Positions 1 through 6,631 of a stretch of 64,000 nucleotides of DNA are shown piece by piece; position 1 is the first letter of the stretch, and each line of letters begins with the position of its first letter. Under the pieces are notes generated by a model. It ran no database searches, had not been told where the DNA came from, and worked only from the letters and a program-made list of their open reading frames with translations. The position numbers and the translations under genes are program-made. Origin of the DNA: Bacillota bacterium (GTDB lineage: Bacteria > Bacillota > Limnochordia > Limnochordales > DUMU01); NCBI GenBank assembly GCA_012839805.1, contig DUMU01000016.1, forward strand, positions 27,131-91,130, written 5' to 3'.

Positions 1-662
1 GAGCCCGCCGGCCCGCCCCGCAGGATTGAGCCTTCCGGCTCGACCGCGACCGCCTTCAGGTGAGGAATCCTCGCCTTTAGGTACAGGCTGCAACCGGTGA
101 ACGTTCCGCCGCTTCCCACTCCGGCTACGAAGACGTCCAGCCGTCCACCCAGTTGTTGGTATATTTCGGGCCCGGTCGTCTTGAAATGCGCAAGAGGGTT
201 GGCAGGGTTCCTGAATTGCTGTAGAACGACGGCGCCCGGGATCTCCGCCGCCAGCTCGTAGGCCCGGCGGATCGCTCCGGCCATGCCCGCGGAGGTCGGA
301 GTGTGGACGATCTCACCCCCGAGCGCTCGCATTAACTCCTGCTTTTCCATGGCAAACTTCTCCGGCACGACGAAAATCAAACGGTAACCCCGGCCAACCG
401 CCGCCAGCGCGATGCCGATGCCGGTGTTCCCTGCCGTCGGCTCGATTACCGTTCCCCCCGGCCGCAGCCGCCCTTCCCGCTCGGCGGCCGCCAGCATCTC
501 GAGGCCAATGCGGTCTTTTACACTCCCGCCCGGGTTCATGAACTCGAGCTTGGCGTATATCTCCACTCCCTCGGGCAGCCCGAACCCGTGCACCCGGACC
601 ATCGGCGTATGACCGATCATTTCCTGGACGCTATCGTAGACCCGACTTTCCAAGCACAGCAT
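1..662 (-). CDS. Cysteine synthase / cystathionine beta-synthase family enzyme, C-terminus cut by window edge
   Basis: PLP-dependent beta-replacement enzyme that makes cysteine from O-acetylserine and sulfide, or cystathionine from O-acetylserine and homocysteine. The visible 220 residues hold the family landmarks in order: MIGHTPMVR near residue 15, NPGGSVKDR with the PLP lysine near 45, the substrate loop EPTAGNTGIG, and the phosphate-binding GVGSGGT. EPTAGNTG rather than EATSGNTG hints at the MccA-like cystathionine synthase branch, which is a weak inference. I chose ATG at 662 because GAGGGGG lies 8 bases upstream. The frame stays open to a GTG at 725 and beyond without a good ribosome site. 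The gene runs off the left edge. It has its own promoter at 762-790. Confidence 0.9.
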   Translation of the reverse strand, partial: MLCLESRVYDSVQEMIGHTPMVRVHGFGLPEGVEIYAKLEFMNPGGSVKDRIGLEMLAAAEREGRLRPGGTVIEPTAGNTGIGIALAAVGRGYRLIFVVPEKFAMEKQELMRALGGEIVHTPTSAGMAGAIRRAYELAAEIPGAVVLQQFRNPANPLAHFKTTGPEIYQQLGGRLDVFVAGVGSGGTFTGCSLYLKARIPHLKAVAVEPEGSILRGGPAG

Positions 663-761
663 CCCGGGAGCCCCCTCTGCCCGCCTGAACTCTGACCAAC
701 ACGCCTCCGCCAGCGGTATTCCCACTATCTTGACTGGTTTACTAGGGATTGAACTGGTGGC

Positions 762-790
762 ATTCTATCCCGCGAACCACCTTCTGTCAA
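762..790 (-). promoter_or_regulatory. Sigma-A promoter of the cysteine synthase gene
   Basis: On the minus strand TTGACA (790-785) is followed by 17 bases and TAGAAT (767-762). Transcription would begin near 755, about 93 bases before the ATG at 662. The match is nearly consensus, so I regard it as a real promoter. Confidence 0.8.
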
Positions 791-824
791 GAGGGGAGGA
801 ACGACTCCCCGGGGTTGAAGACGC

Positions 825-878
825 AAAAAGGCAGCCAGCCGGGCCTGAGCTAAGAGCTCTGTGACCCGACCGGCCGCC
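825..878 (-). terminator. Rho-independent terminator of the GH38/solute-binding operon
   Basis: Minus-strand RNA forms a 14-pair stem from 878-865 and 843-830, with three G-U pairs. The loop contains its own small GAGC/GCTC hairpin, and five T residues (829-825) follow. It lies 50 bases after the stop of the solute-binding protein gene. The rest of 663-927 holds only the cysteine synthase promoter. Confidence 0.75.
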
Positions 879-927
879 TTTGTCTCCTTTATTTCCTGGG
901 TTTAGTGCCGCACCGTACCGGGCGTCA

Positions 928-2232
928 CTACTTGATGATACCGTAGTGCTTGTTGTAACGGTCCAGAACCTGCTGGGCCTTCCTGGCCGACTCTTCCAGA
1001 GCTGCCTGGACAGCCGCCTCGTGACGCAGTGACCTCCACCAAGCATCCCACAGGTAGCCCTCTATAGACGGGTAGGCCGGATGCGGCGGACGGATGTGGG
1101 CAAACTCCATCGCCTGGATGAAAACCCGCCGGACCGGATCCTGTACCAGCTGCTTGTTGACTGCTGCCTGGACGTTGGCGGGGATGACACCCGTCCCCAG
1201 GGCAAAGCGCACCTGCGTCTCCGGGCTTACGAAGTAGCGGATAAACTCCAGAGCTGCCTTCACCCTCGCAGCAGGGGTACCGGCCGGGATGACCAACCCA
1301 TGTCCCCCCGAAAGGGTGGCCCGCTTTACTTTGAGAGGCGGGAGGCCCGCGCCCAGATCGTTCTGATAGATGTCGGGGAAGTTCCTCAACACCTCGCCGA
1401 GAGTCCACGAACCTTCGTAGAGAATAGCCACCTGGCCTTTCAGCATCGGCCCCAGCGGACCGCCGATGCTCCAGTCAACCTGCCCGCCGAAGGCGTCGAT
1501 TGCCCCCAGACCCCCGTAAAAGTCGGCGAACTCGACGACCCATTGGATCGCCTCGACCGCCGCCTGGGAGTCCCAGACCACCTTCGTTAGCTCAGGGTTT
1601 AGGAGCTCTCCGCCGTTTTGCCAGATGTAGTCCTTGGCCGAGATATTGCCCCAGGTCGGCACATATCCGGCCCTGGTCAGTTTACCGTCCGCCTGCCGCC
1701 GGGTCAGCTTCACGGAAGCCTGCCGGAGCTCGTCCCAGGTGTCCGGCGGGTTCTCCGCGCTGATCCCGGCCTCCTCGAGGACCGATTTCAGGAACAACAA
1801 CACCCGCGAGTCGGTCTGAGTGGGAATACCGTACTGGGCCCCTCTCCAGTTTGCCTCCCGCCAGGTGGCGGGAAAGAAGGTCGACGGCTGGAGGAGCTTG
1901 TCCCCCTTGATCAGGTCGTCAAGACGAGTAAGGGCCCCGTTGGCGGCAAACTCGTTGGTAGTGTACCGGTCGAGTAAGACTACATCCGGTGCCGCGCCAC
2001 CTGCCACCGCCGCCATCAGCTTCTGCCCCAGGCTGGTGGTGAGTACCACCTTGACTTCTACATCTTGTTGACTCTTGTTGAACGCGTTGACGAGCGACCC
2101 GATCACCTCGCCTCCTTCACCACCCCAGTCGTGCCAGAAAGTGATGGTGGTCTTGGCGAAGCCCGGTACCCCCGGTATGAGCACAAGCAACACCACGAAG
2201 AGCAGGCCAGCGAGCTTACGCATGCTTGCCAT
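928..2232 (-). CDS. ABC transporter sugar-binding protein (family 1)
   Basis: Periplasmic substrate-binding protein of a carbohydrate ABC importer, 434 residues. After a signal peptide (MASMRKLAGLL to GVPGFA) the mature part opens with KTTITFWHDWGG, the usual first strand of this family, and LVNAFNKSQQDVEVKV and APDVVLLDR follow. The peptidase site ends in AFA with no lipobox cysteine, so the protein should be soluble in a periplasm rather than a lipoprotein. I chose ATG at 2232 because AAGGAGAGG precedes it by six bases; an upstream ATG at 2253 lies in front of that site. It is the last gene of an operon behind GH38 and the DWCG protein (34-base gap). No permease genes are nearby, so it must dock with a transporter encoded elsewhere. 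The ligand is probably a mannose-containing oligosaccharide, by context only. Confidence 0.9.
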   Translation of the reverse strand: MASMRKLAGLLFVVLLVLIPGVPGFAKTTITFWHDWGGEGGEVIGSLVNAFNKSQQDVEVKVVLTTSLGQKLMAAVAGGAAPDVVLLDRYTTNEFAANGALTRLDDLIKGDKLLQPSTFFPATWREANWRGAQYGIPTQTDSRVLLFLKSVLEEAGISAENPPDTWDELRQASVKLTRRQADGKLTRAGYVPTWGNISAKDYIWQNGGELLNPELTKVVWDSQAAVEAIQWVVEFADFYGGLGAIDAFGGQVDWSIGGPLGPMLKGQVAILYEGSWTLGEVLRNFPDIYQNDLGAGLPPLKVKRATLSGGHGLVIPAGTPAARVKAALEFIRYFVSPETQVRFALGTGVIPANVQAAVNKQLVQDPVRRVFIQAMEFAHIRPPHPAYPSIEGYLWDAWWRSLRHEAAVQAALEESARKAQQVLDRYNKHYGIIK

Positions 2233-2266
2233 TGCGCACCTCTCCTTCCACATGCTACTCCTGCCG

Positions 2267-3544
2267 TTATTCCGCCTCCGGAAGACCGAGCGAGATCGCG
2301 AAAACGTGGATGTTCGGGTTGTCCGGCAGGGTTATGGAAGTCACCGTCTTCGCGGGGTCGAGGTTCCACCAGAGCCGGAAGAGCCGGCAGGCCGGACCGC
2401 TCTTGCCCTTGCGGTCGTAGCGATACGGCATCTCTATCGCCACTCCCTCACCATAGTCAGGGCCGCCGCACCAGTCGCTGACCATAAGATCAACAACCTG
2501 GGTGCTCCCGTCCGCATAGTTGATGGCCAACTTGCTCCGCTGGCCACCGTTGTGCGCCAATGCCAGCATGTACAGCGCATGGTACTGGCCGGCCGGGATC
2601 TTGAGCTCTTGGCCTCTCGCCTCGATGTTGTTCAGCTTTCCGTCCGTGTAATCCGGCATCTGGAAGTCAACGCCGGCCAGCTTGCTTACTTTCCCAGACG
2701 GCGGCATGACCTCCGCCGCCAGGCTCCATCCAACGTTGTCGAGATTCCCGTCGCTGGGGTTAGCGGCCGTAGAGATACCATCCTGGTTGAACGCGCTGCT
2801 GATATCGACCTGCTTCACGGCGACCGGAGGCTGGAAGAGCGGCGCGGCCGCCACCTGCAGGAGGCCCGGCTTCTTGCCCAGAGACAGGGCAAAAAGATGG
2901 ATGTTAACCTCCTCGCCGAACTCGATCCTGGTCAGTTCCTTCTGGGGGTCAACCGCCAGCTTGGTGGCGAAGATCGTTACCTTCAGGTTCTGCTTCCCCT
3001 CGGGCCCGTACCGTCCCGTCATCTGCACCGCCGCGACCTCATGCGGCTTGGCCTCCCCGCACCAATCGCTCACTCGCAGCTCCGACTGGCCGGTGCTGCC
3101 GTCCGCATAGACGAAAGTCACATCTGCCTTCTTCGAACCGTTGGTGGCGGTGGCGAGGAAATACACATCGTAGTACCTTCCAGGAAGCACGTCGATCCTC
3201 TGCCCCAGCAGCTGAACATTATTCTCGACGAACGGCTCGGTAAGAGTCTCGGGGACTCGGAAAGAGACCCCATCAACCTTGATGATGCTGCCAGAAGCCG
3301 GCATTTCCTCGGCCACGAGTGACCAGCCTAACCCGTCTAGATCTCCGTCGATCGGATCGTCAGCCGTGGCCACGCCGTCGTTGTTGTAAAGCCGCGACAG
3401 GTCGACCATGACTACGTCCTCGACAGCCTGGTCCGCCGCCTTCACAGCTCGCGTCGACATCACCACCATCGCCCCGCCAGCCAGAGTCAGGACCAGGAGT
3501 GCTATCAACGTCATACTGGCAACAAACCCGGTTTGCCTCTTCAT
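2267..3544 (-). CDS. Secreted protein of two tandem 'DWCG' beta-sandwich modules
   Basis: A 425-residue exported protein without a recognisable catalytic domain. After an N-terminal hydrophobic segment (residues about 10-30) come two related modules of roughly 190 residues. Both run through VDLS or VDISSAFN, a DGD/DGN-LD motif, GWSL, a G-Y-L-A pattern, YADGST, VSDWCG, RY-GK and a closing I-VFA or I-LFALSLG strand. I recall similar modules appended to actinobacterial glycoside hydrolases, where they may bind sugar, but here they stand alone. ATG at 3544 was chosen because GGGAGGAGA lies seven bases upstream. It sits 48 bases after the GH38 gene and 34 bases before the sugar-binding protein, in one operon. 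A role as a secreted carbohydrate-binding accessory is inferred from that context. Confidence 0.75.
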   Translation of the reverse strand: MKRQTGFVASMTLIALLVLTLAGGAMVVMSTRAVKAADQAVEDVVMVDLSRLYNNDGVATADDPIDGDLDGLGWSLVAEEMPASGSIIKVDGVSFRVPETLTEPFVENNVQLLGQRIDVLPGRYYDVYFLATATNGSKKADVTFVYADGSTGQSELRVSDWCGEAKPHEVAAVQMTGRYGPEGKQNLKVTIFATKLAVDPQKELTRIEFGEEVNIHLFALSLGKKPGLLQVAAAPLFQPPVAVKQVDISSAFNQDGISTAANPSDGNLDNVGWSLAAEVMPPSGKVSKLAGVDFQMPDYTDGKLNNIEARGQELKIPAGQYHALYMLALAHNGGQRSKLAINYADGSTQVVDLMVSDWCGGPDYGEGVAIEMPYRYDRKGKSGPACRLFRLWWNLDPAKTVTSITLPDNPNIHVFAISLGLPEAE

Positions 3545-3592
3545 TCCAGCATCTCCTCCCAACCATTTCCTCTAACCTGATGGTCGAAGCCA

Positions 3593-6487
3593 CTACTGGC
3601 AACCCCATAGCCACGTAGCAATCTCTTGCGGACGTGCCTGCCACTGCACCCCCTTTCCTTCAGCCAGCTTGGTGAACCCCCTCTCGACCTTTTGGAGCAA
3701 CCCGTTCACGGGGTAGACCTCGGGCTGCGAAGGCGAGGGGGCGATTTGCCAGACGATCTCGGCTCCGGCCTCCTTGCCCAAGGCTTCCACGGCCCGAACC
3801 ACCACTTTCTCCCCAAAGCGGCGGACCGCTGTGACTATCAGATTGGCACTGGTCTGCAGGAAACTTGCCAGAGTGCTCCCTCGCGTCGATCCGGGTAAGG
3901 GCTCTCCCCAAACCGCAATGAGCGGTTCGTTGTATTCCCACGCCTGTCGGTCGACCCGAGCTTCCTGCCAGGTTCCCGAGTGGGGGAAGAGCGCGTACTC
4001 GAAACGGTGGGAGCCGATACCAAGTGCCTGTGGTGAGTCACCATGACGGAAAAAGGTGTAATCGATGCTTCGTAGAAGGGTCAGCCGGTAGCTGCCCCCG
4101 TAGACTTCGTGATCGGGCAGCCCCCGGTTGAGCAGGCTCACTCCTCCGGTTTCCGCACTCGAAGTATCGACCCACTTTACCGCCGGCCATTGCCCCGGCG
4201 ACCGTCCGGTGATGAATCCATACGGAATCTCAAAGGTCGTCTCTCCCCGCCCGGTGGTCGGCATGGTCACTTGTACGACCTTCTTTTTGTCCCGCCAATC
4301 CATGGAGGTAATGAACTCGATTCGTCCCGGTCGCTCTGGAAGGTCGATCTCACGAACGATGACCGCCTGAGGTAACTCGGTCCGATGGATGACCCGCGTC
4401 ATCACCGGTCCCGCCAGCACCCGTGCGGTAGACGGTTGCCCCACGGTCGAGGCGACCAGATGGCTGTTGCCGTCGGGGAAATAGGCGTTGCTTTCGTCGG
4501 TAGCAATGCGAATGCCGTTCCCTCTTACCGGCTCGCTCCATGAGGTGGCCGGAATCTCCTTGATCCATGTGCGATCCGGCTCCGACTCCGAGCTGAGCTC
4601 ACGAATGTTGCCACCTTCGTCCATGACCAGGCGGTAAGCAGCGGTAGTAACCAGTGTGTCTCCCTGCTCGTTTGGCTCGAGGTTGACCTCCTTTTCTTCC
4701 GGTGAACGGGCCGGGGCATGTCCCCATTCCAGCGAGTAGATGCGATAGCCGGCTGCCGGCACGCTGGCTACGAAGGCAATCTCCCAGCCATCCTCGCCTG
4801 CGGCACTTGTTTCGCCGCCGTCGATACCAGCCCGGTCGGCCGCCCCATAGGTACCGGGCGCGAGAGGGGCCCATGCCGTGGTGAGCGATCGGGCGCCAAA
4901 GGCGTCCCGATATTGGCCTACCGGCTGCAGGATCTGGTAGGGGACTTCATTGCCCCGATCGTCCAAAAGCCGAAAGAGCGTCGGCGAAGCGCCCTGTGAA
5001 GCGCCCTGTACCGCTGGTATGCGCAGCCGTACTATCTCCTGGCGGTCCCAGTTCAGCGGGTTGAAAAGAAGCAGGCGGGTCGGCCGGGACGTCTCGCTCG
5101 GATCGACGCCTGCATACCGGGCCAGGCTAATCACGGCCTTACCCGCTATCTCTTGAACGGCAGTTTCCACCTTCTCGTAGCGCTGCTCCATCCGGTCGTA
5201 GACCCCGTCCACGGCAGTCGCCGGAAGGAGGTCATGGAACTGATTGAGCGCTAACGCCGTCCAGGCCTGGGTGAGCTCCGGCTCAGGGTATGTGTAAGCC
5301 GGGTCGAGGAGCGAGGCAAAGGTAGCCAGACGTTCAGCCACCATGAGCTGGTGCTCGGCGGCTCGGTTCCGCTGCTTGATCCAGATGCGAGCGCTGTAGT
5401 AACCCGGGAAGACACGGTTTGACTCTGCGGCAAACTCCGGAATCTTCACGCCGTTGGCCTCCGCGCGCCGGACCGCCGCGAAGAAATCGGCCAGCGTGGC
5501 CACATTCATCTTGACATCCGTGTGCCGCGCGTTCCAGTCCTTCGCCAGACGGACCAGTTCGGAAGGAGGTGCAGCATAATCGCCACCCACCGGGATCAGA
5601 ACGTTGGGGGTTGCGGCGTAGGGGCGCAGTTGCCGGTAAATGTCCATGATCTTGGCCTGTTCTTTGGCGATATTGCTCGAACGGCCAAGAGCTTGTGCCA
5701 CATCATATCCTTTGACCATCCAGGCAGCAAGTACCCTCGAACCATCCGGGGCGACCCACCAGAACTCCGACGCGGGCGGTTTCTGCTCGTCCCCCGCCCG
5801 GGCGAAAGCGAACTCCTCCATGCCACCCGCGCGCAGGATTTGGGGCATCTGCCAGGAGTGGCCGAAAGAATCGATGTCGAAACCGCTGCGGCTGTAAAGG
5901 CCGAAAGTTTCTTTTAGATACCTTTGACCTAGAACTGCTTCTTGCAGGAGCGTTTCACCCTCCGGCAGGTTTTCATCGGGTTGGATGTAAAGACCGCCTA
6001 CTAGCTGGGCACGCCCCTCTTTGACCAGTTGCCCGAGACTATCGGCCTCGATGGGGTAACTAAATAAGAAGGTCTGGAGTGCTGGAACCTGGTCGAGCAC
6101 AAAGCGATACCCGGCCTCGTCCAGAGCCTGACTGACGTGATCTCGGTATCTTTCCGCAATCCGACCGGCCGTGGCAAACTCTGGTTCAAGCCAGGCCACA
6201 TCGTAGTGCGAATGGGGAACGAGCCAGATCGTGCCCTCCGTGCCGTAACTGAATGTATCTTCCACCCCAGTTTCGCCCTCCGCCGCTCCCTGTACGCAGA
6301 CCGCTGCCCGCAGTCCCCCTGCCAGTACCACTCCCATGCCGAGTAGTACGAGTAGCGCGCTCCGCCTGCCGCCCCCGCAACGCAAGCCAGTCCCTCCCCG
6401 TTCTGCATCTAGTTCAATTGATTCGCTCTTCCGGCAGGAACTCCTGCCGGCGCGTAAAAGTTTCTTCAGAGGCTGTGCCAACCTCAT
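3593..6487 (-). CDS. Exported GH38 alpha-mannosidase
   Basis: Retaining zinc-dependent alpha-mannosidase of 964 residues. The zinc site appears at LVPHSHYDVAWL (near residue 95), and the catalytic nucleophile is the aspartate of DIDSFGHSWQMPQ (near 206). The middle helical domain and the large C-terminal beta domain follow at typical spacing. The N-terminus has a basic stretch and one hydrophobic segment (ALLVLLGMGVVLAGGL, about 42-60), so the enzyme is exported or membrane anchored. Many bacterial GH38 enzymes are cytoplasmic. ATG at 6487 follows GAAGGAA; an in-frame start 19 codons upstream has no ribosome site. It heads an operon with the DWCG protein and a sugar-binding protein, divergent from the Lrp-glycosidase fusion. 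A 12-base in-frame tandem duplication gives the repeat GASQGAS near 4985-5008. Confidence 0.92.
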   Translation of the reverse strand: MRLAQPLKKLLRAGRSSCRKSESIELDAERGGTGLRCGGGRRSALLVLLGMGVVLAGGLRAAVCVQGAAEGETGVEDTFSYGTEGTIWLVPHSHYDVAWLEPEFATAGRIAERYRDHVSQALDEAGYRFVLDQVPALQTFLFSYPIEADSLGQLVKEGRAQLVGGLYIQPDENLPEGETLLQEAVLGQRYLKETFGLYSRSGFDIDSFGHSWQMPQILRAGGMEEFAFARAGDEQKPPASEFWWVAPDGSRVLAAWMVKGYDVAQALGRSSNIAKEQAKIMDIYRQLRPYAATPNVLIPVGGDYAAPPSELVRLAKDWNARHTDVKMNVATLADFFAAVRRAEANGVKIPEFAAESNRVFPGYYSARIWIKQRNRAAEHQLMVAERLATFASLLDPAYTYPEPELTQAWTALALNQFHDLLPATAVDGVYDRMEQRYEKVETAVQEIAGKAVISLARYAGVDPSETSRPTRLLLFNPLNWDRQEIVRLRIPAVQGASQGASPTLFRLLDDRGNEVPYQILQPVGQYRDAFGARSLTTAWAPLAPGTYGAADRAGIDGGETSAAGEDGWEIAFVASVPAAGYRIYSLEWGHAPARSPEEKEVNLEPNEQGDTLVTTAAYRLVMDEGGNIRELSSESEPDRTWIKEIPATSWSEPVRGNGIRIATDESNAYFPDGNSHLVASTVGQPSTARVLAGPVMTRVIHRTELPQAVIVREIDLPERPGRIEFITSMDWRDKKKVVQVTMPTTGRGETTFEIPYGFITGRSPGQWPAVKWVDTSSAETGGVSLLNRGLPDHEVYGGSYRLTLLRSIDYTFFRHGDSPQALGIGSHRFEYALFPHSGTWQEARVDRQAWEYNEPLIAVWGEPLPGSTRGSTLASFLQTSANLIVTAVRRFGEKVVVRAVEALGKEAGAEIVWQIAPSPSQPEVYPVNGLLQKVERGFTKLAEGKGVQWQARPQEIATWLWGCQ

Positions 6488-6631
6488 TAGATTTCCTTCA
6501 TTGTTCTCTTGGGCAGGGTCTCCTCCCCAACCGGCAACCGCCAACGTATGCGAAGAAAGACGCGAAACGGTGGCCTGGATTGCCAGAGCGGGTATGATGA
6601 AGTAGAGTAAGGCAAGAGGTGGATATTTTTC

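Noticed and set aside
6545-6631. Promoters between the GH38 operon and the Lrp fusion
   Set aside because: TATGAT at 6592-6597 lacks a -35 box at proper spacing, and the minus-strand candidates are equally weak; I could not support a specific site.
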